Shown here: positions 6,823-14,395 of the stretch, piece by piece
How positions within the stretch are numbered: position 1 is the stretch's first letter
How the letters are laid out: each line of letters begins with the position of its first letter
NCBI GenBank assembly: GCA_036389485.1
Contig: DASVPR010000054.1
Coordinates: 1 to 23,491, forward strand
Direction of reading: 5' to 3'
Source: CADCVT01 sp036389485
Lineage (GTDB): Bacteria; Actinomycetota; Thermoleophilia; Solirubrobacterales; Solirubrobacteraceae
Length of the DNA stretch: 23,491 bases
Notes under the pieces: model-generated
The model's input: only the letters and a program-made list of their open reading frames with translations
Told to the model about the DNA's origin: nothing
The model's database searches: none
Program-made: the position numbers and the translations under genes

Positions 6823-7773
6823 GTGCTTCGCCGTGTGATCAGCCATGTCATTCGGGCTCCGAAACTGCTCTGGGCGCGATCGCTCGGCGATGTTGAGCGC
6901 GTGCGAGCCATCGAGCCGTTGGCGCGGTCGCGGTGGCAACACGCGCGGATACAACTCGCCGACTGGCCGAGCGCAAGCCCATGGCCGTTCTTCGTCCTAT
7001 CGGGGCTCTCGGCGGCGGTCGGCGGAGTCCTCGGATCCGTTCTCACCGATGGCGAGGATCTCGCCGTGAAGATCGTCGGCGCGGCTGCCGGATTTCTTGT
7101 AGGAGCGGCGGTGCTCTGGGCCGCGGCGATCGCGGTCTTCACTGCACGTGCTCGGTCCAGCCAGTTCGAGTTAGCGAGATCGGACCTTGAGGCGGCACGG
7201 CTTGACGTGGCGAGGTTGCAAGAACGAGCGCCGCGACTCTCGTTCGGCAGAGCCCAGATACCAAGCCACTCACAAGCGATCCATTTGCCCGATGACGAAG
7301 GGCGACCCATCCGGTGGCCGCGCAACGGACGAGTGGTTCGGGTGCCGGTCACGAATGCCCACGGCGCTGGCCTCGCACGTCAAGTTCATGCTCGACTCAA
7401 CTTCGTCCCGGACGATCGAGACGGTTCGTTCTCGCCTCGGGAAATCGCGCAGGGCGAGTGGCTGGACGGGGCTGACGCCGAATTCGATCTTCCCGGGAAC
7501 GGCCGGCCGCGACTTCTCGACGTCGTCCTTGTACTTGATGGGGCGTATCCGCAGGCGCACGAGTGGACACAGCACAGCCGAGCGGCGCGGCTCGCCGGCT
7601 ACGCCATCAGCGCCGTGCCGTTCGACGTCGCGATCGAAGTTCTGGCGACGGACGAAGAAGGGGCCCCGATACAGCTCAGCGACACGCTGAGGATCGAGAT
7701 CAGCCAAGGCATGATTCGCGCCGATTGGCTGAGCGCGGGCACGGATGAGCCGACGAACTGGGTGGCGCGATAG
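6823..7773 (+). CDS. Membrane protein of unknown function with two TM helices
   Basis: A 316-residue protein with a GTG start. Two hydrophobic segments (about 53-74, WPFFVLSGLSAAVGGVL..., and 83-107, VKIVGAAAGFLVGAAVLWAAAIAVF) are followed by a short coiled coil (113-135) and a soluble C-terminal domain of about 180 residues with alternating beta-like segments (RVVRVPVTNAHGAG, LLDVVLVLDGAYP, FDVAIEVLATDEEG). The fold is reminiscent of the membrane protein at 19508-20185, which also joins TM helices to an immunoglobulin-like beta domain. It lies between backbone and integrase and runs convergently toward the integrase. It probably belongs to the cargo; function unknown. Confidence 0.75.
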   Translation: MLRRVISHVIRAPKLLWARSLGDVERVRAIEPLARSRWQHARIQLADWPSASPWPFFVLSGLSAAVGGVLGSVLTDGEDLAVKIVGAAAGFLVGAAVLWAAAIAVFTARARSSQFELARSDLEAARLDVARLQERAPRLSFGRAQIPSHSQAIHLPDDEGRPIRWPRNGRVVRVPVTNAHGAGLARQVHARLNFVPDDRDGSFSPREIAQGEWLDGADAEFDLPGNGRPRLLDVVLVLDGAYPQAHEWTQHSRAARLAGYAISAVPFDVAIEVLATDEEGAPIQLSDTLRIEISQGMIRADWLSAGTDEPTNWVAR

Positions 7774-7787
7774 CCGGATCAGGCGCG

Positions 7788-8958
7788 CTATGACACTCGT
7801 CTACGCGCGCGCCGAATCTCCGCCTCGATGTCCGGCCGCTTCCGGCCGCGCCACTCGTTGATCACGTGCGTGTAGGTGTCGAGCACCGTCGACGTCTTGT
7901 CGCCGAGCTGTTCCGCGATCTCCGCGATCGACAAGCGACCCTCGGCGATCCGCAGCGACGCCCAGGTGTGCCGCAGGTCGTACGGACGGCAGCTCTGGAG
8001 ACTCACGTTCTCCGCCGAGGGCACGTACATCCGCCGGCGCCACGTGCGGTAGTGCTCGTCGAGCCAGAGCCCGCCGTAGACGGCGTGCGGGAAGACGAGC
8101 TCACCGTCGGCCGGCTCGCCTGACGCCGCACGCCACTCCGCGAGGTCCTCCTGAACCGGCGCCATTCAGGTCGACCGTGCGGCTCCGCTTCCGCGAGCGC
8201 TTCCGGTTCTTCAGTCGCTCGAGCTCGCCGTCGGCGTTCGCCACCTCGACGAGCAGCGTTCGGTCGCGCACCGCGTACCAGTGCAGCCCGAGTACCTCCT
8301 GCGGCCGGAGCCCCGTGTACGCCGTCACCCGCACGAGCACCGCGCTCATCTCGTAGCCGCGCATGTCCAGATCGAGCGCCAGCCGTTCGACCTCGAGCGG
8401 CGTGAATGGGTGCGCCTCGCGCGTCGGACCCGGCGACGGCTTCTGCACCGCCTTGAACGGGTTGAACGCGACCTCGCCGTACTCCACCGCGTCGCGGAAG
8501 ACGCGCTGGAGCATCGACATCGTCTTGACGATCGACGTCGGGCCGACGCCCGCGGCGAGCAGCTCGCCGCGGAACGTGACGACCCGACGGGCGTCGATGT
8601 CACGCAGCGGGAACGCCGCCAGCCGCGGCTCCGCGTGCGCCTCCCAGAGACAGCGGTAGACCGCGAGGGTCGCGCGCTTGAGCTCGACCATCGCGTGATC
8701 GCGCCACCACTGGTCGAAGAACTCGCCGAGCGTCAGCCGGCCGGCCTGCTCCTGGCGGAGCTCCTCCGGCCGCCAACGCCTCGCGCTGCGTCGCTTCGCG
8801 TGGAAGTCGAGCGCGTCGTCGAGTGTGTCGAAGCTGCGCCGGCGCTTTGTCCCGTCGGGTTCGTGCCAGCGCACGGTGAAGCTCTCGGTGATCGTGCCGT
8901 CGCGACGTTCCCACCGGCGTACGCCGACGCCCGGAGGCAGAGCTGTGGCCGCCATCAC
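7788..8958 (-). pseudogene. int: Tyrosine recombinase (integrase), frameshifted
   Basis: The upstream frame (8958 to about 8165) gives an AP2-like N-terminus, a SAM-like core-binding domain (about 75-170: LTLGEFFDQWW... to NPFKAVQKP) and the first catalytic Arg (TGLRPQEVLGLHW, R218). The downstream frame (to 7788) supplies the rest: YDLRHTWASL with the second Arg, LGDKTSTVLDTYTHVI with the nucleophile Tyr. The family's HxxR first His is Tyr here, a common variant. The frames meet at CTGAATGGCG near 8165, and one extra A explains the break. An ATG directly after a TGA at the break could restart the second half. The start is GTG 8958 or ATG 8955, overlapping the upstream excisionase-like gene. 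It would catalyse integration at the tRNA-Thr-like site at 9444. Confidence 0.85.
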
Positions 8959-9251
8959 GACCTCGCGGTTCGCGGCGGCAGCGGCAGTCGCTCAGGCGAC
9001 TTCTCGAACCGGCGCGACGACCGCCGCCGCGGGGAGGACGCGGCTTCGGCGGTCGCCGCCACCAGCTTTCCGCGCCACCACTCGGCGGCGTCGCCGGCGA
9101 GCACCCGCAGGCCGCACGTGCGGCTCGCGACCAACTCGCCGCGCGAGATCGCGCGCCTGATCGAGCGCGCGTCGACGCGCAGCCGGTCGGCGATGTCCTG
9201 AGGCGTCAGGACAGCCGACTCGTCGAGGTCGTCGAAGGGCGTGCGCGGCAT
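8955..9251 (-). CDS. Excisionase-like helix-turn-helix protein
   Basis: A 98-residue protein with a MerR/excisionase-type winged HTH at about 14-60: VLTPQDIADRLRVDARSIRRAISRGELVAS, then a wing CGLRVLAGDAAEWW. The C-terminus is a basic Arg/Ser-rich tail. It ends in a 1-4 nt overlap with the integrase start, so the two are one operon. Xis/RDF proteins of this form bend DNA at att sites and tip recombination toward excision. It lies between the integrase gene and the putative att site, the standard position. The start at ATG 9251 is the first that keeps the HTH intact; no good ribosome binding site is visible. It could alternatively be a repressor. Confidence 0.75.
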   Translation of the reverse strand: MPRTPFDDLDESAVLTPQDIADRLRVDARSIRRAISRGELVASRTCGLRVLAGDAAEWWRGKLVAATAEAASSPRRRSSRRFEKSPERLPLPPRTARS

Positions 9252-9327
9252 GCGGAGCAGGGGGTCTGTCTGCACGTCGCGCGAGTGCTCTGAGCACCCC
9301 CCGCGAACTCTGGGAAGGGGACATTGC

Positions 9328-9368
9328 TGGGTCCGGTCGTGGACCCACTTGGACCCAGTACGGACCCA
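9328..9368. repeat. Phased GGACCCA repeats, putative integrase arm sites
   Basis: GGACCCA occurs at 9341, 9351 and 9362, spaced 10 and 11 bp (about one helical turn), with an inverted copy TGGGTCC at 9328-9334. The cluster lies between the excisionase-like gene and the tRNA-like core, where arm-type integrase or Xis binding sites are expected. Confidence 0.6.
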
Positions 9369-9443
9369 GTAGCCGCTCAGAGAGCGGTGGCGAGCACTGC
9401 GCGGGAACGAAAAATCCTCGCCGTAGCGGGGAGTTCCGATGAA

Positions 9444-9487
9444 GCCCTCTGCCGGACTCGAACCGGCGACCCCTTCCTTACCATGGA
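9444..9487 (-). other. tRNA-Thr(GGT) 3' half, putative attachment-site core
   Basis: On the minus strand this reads as the 3' half of a tRNA: anticodon-loop ATGGTAA (anticodon GGT at 9482-9480) with 3' stem, a 5-nt variable region, a perfect T-arm (GCCGG-TTCGAGT-CCGGC) and acceptor AGAGGGC. The spacing of every element is canonical. The upstream 5' half does not form a D-arm, although GCCCTC at 9521-9516 could pair with the acceptor end. Integrating elements often carry exactly this half of the target tRNA to restore it after insertion. Confidence 0.7.
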
Positions 9488-9605
9488 GAACCGGGCGAGC
9501 CGGTGCGGGGATGCCGAGGGCTGTGATGTCTGCCAAGTCCCCGCCCGATGGGGAAGTTCGGGCGGTTTGCATGGAAGGGATTCTACCTTTCGAACCGGCG
9601 GAACC

Positions 9606-9631
9606 GGGGCCATTGGCCCCCGTTTGGCCCC
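9606..9631. repeat. TTGGCCCC repeats, putative second integrase arm
   Basis: TTGGCCCC occurs at 9613 and 9624, 11 bp apart, and the first is part of the inverted repeat GGGGCC-ATT-GGCCCC (9606-9620). The sequence TTGG(A/C)CCC resembles the repeats at 9341-9368. The stretch 9488-9829 contains no supported gene apart from this. Confidence 0.5.
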
Positions 9632-9829
9632 GAGTTGATTCGTCCGCGAGAGCGGTCTGATCGGCACCGTGCCACGGGCTGATTCGGCGAGACGCGTCGG
9701 CGACCACCGGGGGCGAACGCATCCCGCGGATCGCCTACCGCGAGCGTGGCGGATGTCGAGCGTCGGAGACTGCAGCCTGGGCCCGCGGACCGCTCGGCGA
9801 AGCGCAGCGGCGGGCTGCGCTCAGCAGCG

Positions 9830-10132
9830 ATGGTCCGCTTCCCGCTGGTGCCCGCGTCGCCGCAGCAGCGGAACAAGGTCGTCCGGCTGTCCTGCGTCGT
9901 CTGCGAGCGGTCGCCGGTCGATCCCGCGCACCTCGTGCCGAGGAGGCTCGGCGGATGCAACGACCCGGATTGCGTCATCCCACTCTGCCGGACCCACCAC
10001 CGCTTGTACGACCACGCTCAGCTCGGGCTCGGCGTGCACCTCGGCGGCGAGTGGCGTCGGGAGCGTGCGCACGCGCTGACGCACGTCTCGGCGGTGCGCC
10101 TCAGCCGCGCGCTGAGCGGCCTCGGCTGGTAG
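9830..10132 (+). CDS. Small HNH endonuclease-like protein
   Basis: A 100-residue protein with a compact HNH/zinc-finger layout: SCVVCERSPVDPAHLVPRR (CxxC at 22-25, His34 in PAHLVPRR), GGCNDPDCVIPLC (Asn45, Cys53) and RTHHRLYDH (56-62). HNH domains cut DNA using a His-metal site. The ATG at 9830 is used because the sequence upstream in this frame looks random; a start at 9746 would add 28 residues. It is separated by 13 bp from the convergent secreted HNH gene and lies next to the att region. It may act in DNA processing or defence; no partner gene is visible. Confidence 0.7.
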   Translation: MVRFPLVPASPQQRNKVVRLSCVVCERSPVDPAHLVPRRLGGCNDPDCVIPLCRTHHRLYDHAQLGLGVHLGGEWRRERAHALTHVSAVRLSRALSGLGW

Positions 10133-10145
10133 CGGCGGGCTTGGA

Positions 10146-10829
10146 TCAGCAGGTGGCGACCATCTGACGAAGCTCCGTGCGCTCGGCGCGGACGACCGTC
10201 AGGCGCCAGTGCCGCTTGACCTGGACCCACCACCGCGAGTAGAGGCACCAGGCTCCGCGTCTCGGAGGCTTCCACTCCTCCGGGCCCTTGTCTCCCTTCG
10301 ACCGGTTCGACGTCGCGCTTACCGCGATGAGCTGCGAGTTCTCCAGATCGTTCGCGAAATCGCGGCGGCGATCCTGGTCCCAGCGCTTCGCGCCGGAGCG
10401 CCACGCGTTCGCGAGAGGGACGACGTGATCGATGTCCAGCTGTGTCCCGCGCGTCAACGTGAGCCCGTCGTAGAAGCTCGTCCACGTGCCCGCCACGATG
10501 TTGCACTCGTCGTCGGTCTCGACGCCCTCGCCGTCGCGGACGAGCACGACCTCGCGCGTCGTGCATCCGTTGCCCTGGCTTCGCCAATGCGGAAACCGAG
10601 CGCGGCTGTAGCCGCTCATCGAGAGCGCCGGCGCGACCCTGAGAAGGCCGATCGCGGCGCGGGTCTTCGCGGCGCTCGGCGGGCGCGGCGGCAACGCAGC
10701 GGCAGCAGCCGGGACCACGAGCGCGAGCAGCGTCGCGGCGAGAGCACCCCGGAACGTCCTCCAGCGGCGGGGAGTCCCGGTACCAACCGTCGCCGGGCGG
10801 CGCAGCGCGTCGCCCTGCAACTGAGCCAT
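10146..10829 (-). CDS. Secreted HNH endonuclease (DUF1524/GmrSD C-terminal-like)
   Basis: A 227-residue protein with an export signal (about 25-46, GALAATLLALVVPAAAAALPP) and a nuclease core LDIDHVVPLANAWRSGA (131-147), FANDLENSQLIAVSATSNRSKGD (158-180) and PEEWKPP. This His-Asp-His plus Asn-x-x-Lys layout is typical of exported actinobacterial HNH proteins of the DUF1524 group, which probably digest DNA outside the cell. Cysteines 89, 109, 195 and 227 may form disulfides. The ATG at 10829 is 6 nt downstream of a -10 box TACGGT, so it is probably leaderless. It converges with the small HNH gene ending at 10132. Confidence 0.8.
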   Translation of the reverse strand: MAQLQGDALRRPATVGTGTPRRWRTFRGALAATLLALVVPAAAAALPPRPPSAAKTRAAIGLLRVAPALSMSGYSRARFPHWRSQGNGCTTREVVLVRDGEGVETDDECNIVAGTWTSFYDGLTLTRGTQLDIDHVVPLANAWRSGAKRWDQDRRRDFANDLENSQLIAVSATSNRSKGDKGPEEWKPPRRGAWCLYSRWWVQVKRHWRLTVVRAERTELRQMVATC

Positions 10830-10835
10830 AACCGC

Positions 10836-10878
10836 ACCGTACGGCGGTCGGCAGTGCTTGGTCAAGCCGCGTTGACCA
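10836..10878 (-). promoter_or_regulatory. Promoter and operator-like repeat of the secreted HNH gene
   Basis: On the minus strand, TTGACC (10865-10860), an 18-bp spacer and TACGGT (10841-10836) lie 6 nt before the ATG at 10829. An inverted repeat TGGTCAA-GCCGCG-TTGACCA (10859-10878) covers the -35 box, so a repressor or activator bound there would control access. Confidence 0.65.
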
Positions 10879-11040
10879 GGCTCTGACCGGGTTCTGCCCC
10901 CTCGCCTCCTCGGGGCGCCGCCGTGTGTGGCAGCCCCTACCTCGCGAGATGAAGTCGCTGCGGCATGGCCGAGCTGCGCGCCACAGGGGCGCTCCTCTTC
11001 AAAGTTCCCAAGAGCGCCCGGGGTGTTCCCACCTCGCCCG

Positions 11041-12180
11041 CTATAGGGACCGCTCGCGCGTGAAGTGCACGCCCGGGAATTCCCACGGCATCGCGTCGAG
11101 CTCGCGCGCGAAGTGCAACGGTTGTACGCGGGTGGCACCGCAGATCTCGCATCGAACGCGGTCGTACAGCGCGTCGCCAAATTGCAATGCGCTCACAGCG
11201 AATCGCTTTTCATCGCCGTTATGGCACGAGTTGCAGAAGAGCTGCGAACGAGTGCTCGGAGGACGGTCGTTACTCACAGCCGCGAGGAGTCTGGTCCCTG
11301 CCTCGACGACGAGCCCGAAGACTCGCGACCAGCGCGCGAGCTTCTGCGCCGAGACGCCCGGGATAGGCCGCTCCCCGCGGAACACCCCCGCGTGTTCAAG
11401 TTCAGCCTCGGCCCCGTGGACCGCGGCGCTCAGCGTCCCGTAGGCCGCTGCGGCCTGATCGGCAAGCGCGTCGTCGATTAGCCCTTCGTTTGTCAGCTCA
11501 CGCAGAATGCCTTGGCGGCCTCGCAGGGCCGGAGTGCGGTAGCGACCGCGCTGCCACCTTGAGAACGCGCCAGGGTCGCGAGAGAAATGAAGCGGCATCA
11601 CAGCCGCTTCAAGAAAGCCTCGCAACACCTGCAAACTCTGCTTGTAGAAGCCGCGAGCCGCCAGCAACAGCGAGCAGTCGAGATCGCGCGTTGCCTCGAG
11701 CAAGTGCGGGAGCGAGAAGTACCTGGCCTCCTGAAGGACGAGGCTCTCGAGCGCGCGCCATCCGACATCGTGTTTCAGGGCGCCACCGAGCCTGGCGTCC
11801 TCGTACGGATCGAAATCCTCGGCGGAGGCCCGGAACTCCTCCAAACAACGCTCGATCCGTTGCCTTTGCGCTGGAATGAAGGACTCCCCGACATACGGAG
11901 CGTCTACCTCCGCTTGGCGACCGTCGAAGCCCACGACGAGGTGTCGAAAGCTGAACAGCGCCTCGGCAAAGGAGAAAACATCGGTGGTATCGGTCCACGC
12001 GCTGTAAGTCTGGTCTTCGAACGGCAGACGAGCGAGCGGCGGCGCTGGAAGATCCCGCGGCGTCAGGACGAGCGTCCAGACGAATCCGTCAACTTCGTGA
12101 CCTGTGCGAGGGTCCGTGAGACGCGCCGGCGAGCTGACGAGCCAACCGTGCGTTACTCCGATGGTTCGTGAAGACGTCAT
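11041..12180 (-). CDS. Unknown protein with C-terminal zinc ribbon
   Basis: A 379-residue soluble protein that I do not recognise. The central part is alpha-helical (LESLVLQEARYFSLPHLLEATRDLDCSLLLAARGFYKQSLQVLRGFLEAAVMP) and includes AAYGTLSAAVHGAEAELEHAG, a pattern seen in helical AbiV/HEPN-like proteins with a conserved SxxVHG. The C-terminus has a CxxC...CxxC zinc ribbon (CNSCH ... CEICG) after FCNSC. The HEPN resemblance is weak and rests on that motif alone. The ATG at 12180 was preferred; a GTG at 12189 is possible. The codon use is less GC-rich than the backbone, which fits cargo of different origin. The role could be defence or stress related, but this is a guess. Confidence 0.7.
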   Translation of the reverse strand: MTSSRTIGVTHGWLVSSPARLTDPRTGHEVDGFVWTLVLTPRDLPAPPLARLPFEDQTYSAWTDTTDVFSFAEALFSFRHLVVGFDGRQAEVDAPYVGESFIPAQRQRIERCLEEFRASAEDFDPYEDARLGGALKHDVGWRALESLVLQEARYFSLPHLLEATRDLDCSLLLAARGFYKQSLQVLRGFLEAAVMPLHFSRDPGAFSRWQRGRYRTPALRGRQGILRELTNEGLIDDALADQAAAAYGTLSAAVHGAEAELEHAGVFRGERPIPGVSAQKLARWSRVFGLVVEAGTRLLAAVSNDRPPSTRSQLFCNSCHNGDEKRFAVSALQFGDALYDRVRCEICGATRVQPLHFARELDAMPWEFPGVHFTRERSL

Positions 12181-12274
12181 CACGCACACCCTGATCCGGC
12201 GGTCGAATCATCCATCAGAGCCAGCGCGCTGCGCGGCGAACGGTGTCCGAGTAGGGTCGCACACCCGTCGCTGA

Positions 12275-12505
12275 TCATTCAGATGAGTCGATCTTGTGGC
12301 TCTTCGTCCCGTTGGCGTAGGTGCCCGGGCGCTACCGAAGCGCGGGTGGTTGCTGATGTCGCGGAGGTCCGTGCCGCCGATGAGCGAGAGCTGAGCGGGT
12401 CGCTGCTGGTCGTGTCGTTCAGGTCTCCGAGCGCGACGCCGTTCTCCTCGCCGGCCGTGCGCCGCTCGCGGTAGAGCTCGGCGACGCGCTTCGCCTGGGC
12501 GCTTG
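12275..12505 (-). pseudogene. Remnant of an endonuclease/exonuclease/phosphatase-family protein
   Basis: Three different minus-strand frames in order give RVAELYRERRTAGEENGVALGDLNDT, then LIGGTDLRDISNHPRFG, then GTYANGTKSHKID, ending at a stop at 12275. These are consecutive pieces of the C-terminal half of an EEP (DNase I-like) nuclease, including the catalytic GDLND box and the NGTxxxKID segment. At least two frameshifts separate them, and the N-terminal half is absent. It is clearly dead. Confidence 0.75.
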
Positions 12506-12534
12506 CGCTTGGCGTTCGGCACGCCGTGGCGGCG

Positions 12535-12770
12535 TCGTCGCTGTGGCTCCCACCGCGACAGCCCCACCCTCCGCGACGGCGCTCGGCGGTTGCGAGCGTG
12601 ACGCCCCACCGCTGATCGCGCAGGGCGTCAGCCCTGATCGTCTCGCGTGTCACGACGGCTACCTCGCAGCGTCCGTCGCCGGCGGGGGCGTCGCGATCGC
12701 CTCGACGGTGCGGGTGCTCCGTGCGTCAGCCGCCGCGAGCTGCGCGCTGTTTTTGCTGTGTCGATCGCGA
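12535..12770 (-). pseudogene. Decayed copy of the lipoprotein gene at 21507-22037
   Basis: Minus-strand frames read ARSTRTVEAIA, then VTRETIRADALRDQRWGVTLATAERRRGGWG, then GLSRWEPQ. They correspond to TRSTGTVEAITA, VTRESLTADGLQEHRW...TLATARRRDGGWA and LSRWEPQ at the end of the intact lipoprotein. In-frame stops and frameshifts break it, and the signal peptide and N-terminus are missing. It points to an earlier, related element in this DNA. Confidence 0.75.
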
Positions 12771-12810
12771 CGAGGTCGGGCCGTTCAACGAGGCCGTAGC
12801 CCGCCCAGAT

Positions 12811-14253
12811 CTAGCGTGCCGCGTAGTGCGACGCGACCTCCGACGCGGTGAGGGCGCGGTTGTAGACCGCGACGTCGTCGAGTTGGCCGGCGAAGAAGAA
12901 CGTGTTCGTCGCAGTCGCGCACATGCGGAGCGGGTCGGCTGTGCTGGACATCGTGAGGTTGGCCAGCGAGCCGGTCACGTCCGTGCCGTCCATGTAGAGC
13001 TTGATCGTCGCGCCGTTCTTCGTGGCCACGAGGTGATGCCAGGCGGTGGTGTCGGCGAGCGCGCGCGTCGACGCCGCTACCTCGCTCGCGCCCGACTTCT
13101 TCAGGGCCCAGAAGTTGTGGCTGGTCGATCCGAAGTGGACGGTCGGGGCGTTGACGCCCTTGTGGACCATCACCGCGTCGTCGAGGAGCGTCGATCGCTT
13201 CGCCCAGAGCTCGTATGTGAAGACGTCGCCGACGTCTAGCGACGCCGCGTCGGGGACATTGACGTAGTCGTTGGCCCCGTCGCAGCGGATCGCGGTGCTG
13301 CCCGTGAACGCTCCCGCCTGCCCGAGCGTGACGCCGTTGACGTAGCTGCCGGTGTTCGTCCCCTTGCTGTCGGCCGCGACGGTGCCGCTCGTCTCATCGA
13401 GCCGCCAATATGAGACGAGGCCGCTCGTGCCGAGCACCGCGTTGACGTAGGCCGGCGCCGGCGGTGGGGGTGGCGGCTCGGAGCCGATCGTCGAAACCGT
13501 GAAGTTGTCCATGTTGAAGTTCGCGTTGTCGCCGCGGAAGCCGACGTTCCCCGCGGCCGTGATCGGCGCGCCGAGCTGGGCTCCGGTGTCCGTCCACGTC
13601 GCGAGCTGCGTCGAGCCGCGCCACACGGTCAGCGTCACCGAGCCGTTGGTGTTGTTCTGGACGACGATCTTGATGTGCGTCCAGGTGCCGAACGGGATCG
13701 GGTTGCTGCCGTTCAGCGTGTCGACGGCGTCGTAGTACGTGCCGCCGCGCTTCTTCTGGATGTGGACGTCGCCCTCGCGCCGGAACGGCTCCACGATGTA
13801 GAAGTCGTCGTCGTCGGTCTGCGGCGTGCCCAGGAGCTGGCGCCGGAGATAGAACTTGACCCCGTCCCACGGCACGGCCCCGCCGACGAAGCTCGTCATG
13901 CCGTTGACGCGCACGTCGACGTCGAGCTGCACGCTGCCGAAGTCGGCGCGATGGGTCCACATGCGCAGCATCGCCGAGCCGGTCGACCCCGAGGAGGAGC
14001 AGTCCGTCGGCTGGGTGCCGTCGGGCGCGCCGGTCCATCCCGTCCCGTCGGCTGGGACGTGGAACCAGGAGCCGCCGTCGTTGCGCCAGTTCGCCGAGTC
14101 GGTGCAGCTGTCGTTCCATCCCTCGTACGAGTTCGTGATGACGTTGTTCGGGCCGACGGGCGCGGAGAACGAATCGCTGAAGAGGACCGCCCCCTCCGCC
14201 TGCGCAGTGGCGAGGCCGAGCACGAGCATGGCGATGGTCATGGGCCTGAACAC
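12811..14253 (-). CDS. Secreted LamG-domain (concanavalin-like) protein
   Basis: A 480-residue exported protein. A signal peptide (about 1-20, MTIAMLVLGLATAQAEG) leads into a first beta-sandwich of roughly residues 24-260 with aromatic and Gly/Asn-rich strands (VQLDVDVRVNG, WTHIKIVVQNNTNGSVTLTVW), as in polysaccharide-binding jelly rolls. A proline linker (EPPPPPPAP) precedes a LamG-like domain (SYWRLDETSGTVAADSKG ... YELWAKRS ... WHHLVATKNGATIKLYMDG ... QLDDVAVYNRALTASEV). Such domains bind glycans or surface proteins; no catalytic site is seen. The GTG start has GGAGGGGAG upstream and a clear promoter at 14284-14312. It looks like exported cargo that could act at the cell surface. Confidence 0.85.
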   Translation of the reverse strand: MFRPMTIAMLVLGLATAQAEGAVLFSDSFSAPVGPNNVITNSYEGWNDSCTDSANWRNDGGSWFHVPADGTGWTGAPDGTQPTDCSSSGSTGSAMLRMWTHRADFGSVQLDVDVRVNGMTSFVGGAVPWDGVKFYLRRQLLGTPQTDDDDFYIVEPFRREGDVHIQKKRGGTYYDAVDTLNGSNPIPFGTWTHIKIVVQNNTNGSVTLTVWRGSTQLATWTDTGAQLGAPITAAGNVGFRGDNANFNMDNFTVSTIGSEPPPPPPAPAYVNAVLGTSGLVSYWRLDETSGTVAADSKGTNTGSYVNGVTLGQAGAFTGSTAIRCDGANDYVNVPDAASLDVGDVFTYELWAKRSTLLDDAVMVHKGVNAPTVHFGSTSHNFWALKKSGASEVAASTRALADTTAWHHLVATKNGATIKLYMDGTDVTGSLANLTMSSTADPLRMCATATNTFFFAGQLDDVAVYNRALTASEVASHYAAR

Positions 14254-14283
14254 GAGATCTCCCCTCCCTGGGTGGTGTGCCGC

Positions 14284-14312
14284 AGCCTACTCAAGTTATG
14301 ATGAGCAATCAA
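14284..14312 (-). promoter_or_regulatory. Sigma70-type promoter of the LamG gene
   Basis: On the minus strand TTGATT (14312-14307), a 17-bp spacer and TAGGCT (14289-14284) give a good promoter, with a leader of about 25 nt and a ribosome binding site before the GTG at 14253. This stretch is more AT-rich than its surroundings. Confidence 0.7.
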
Positions 14313-14395
14313 GCGGTCGTAATCTGTACGAGGGGCGGGGGGCGTCTCGGCTGGTGGCTCGATCGTCGGCCGCCCGAGACCGGTTAGATCTGCGG

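Noticed and set aside
9444..9521. A complete tRNA-Thr gene.
   Set aside because: The 3' half is canonical, but the D-arm is absent and the 5' part is about 6 nt too long; only six acceptor bases could pair.
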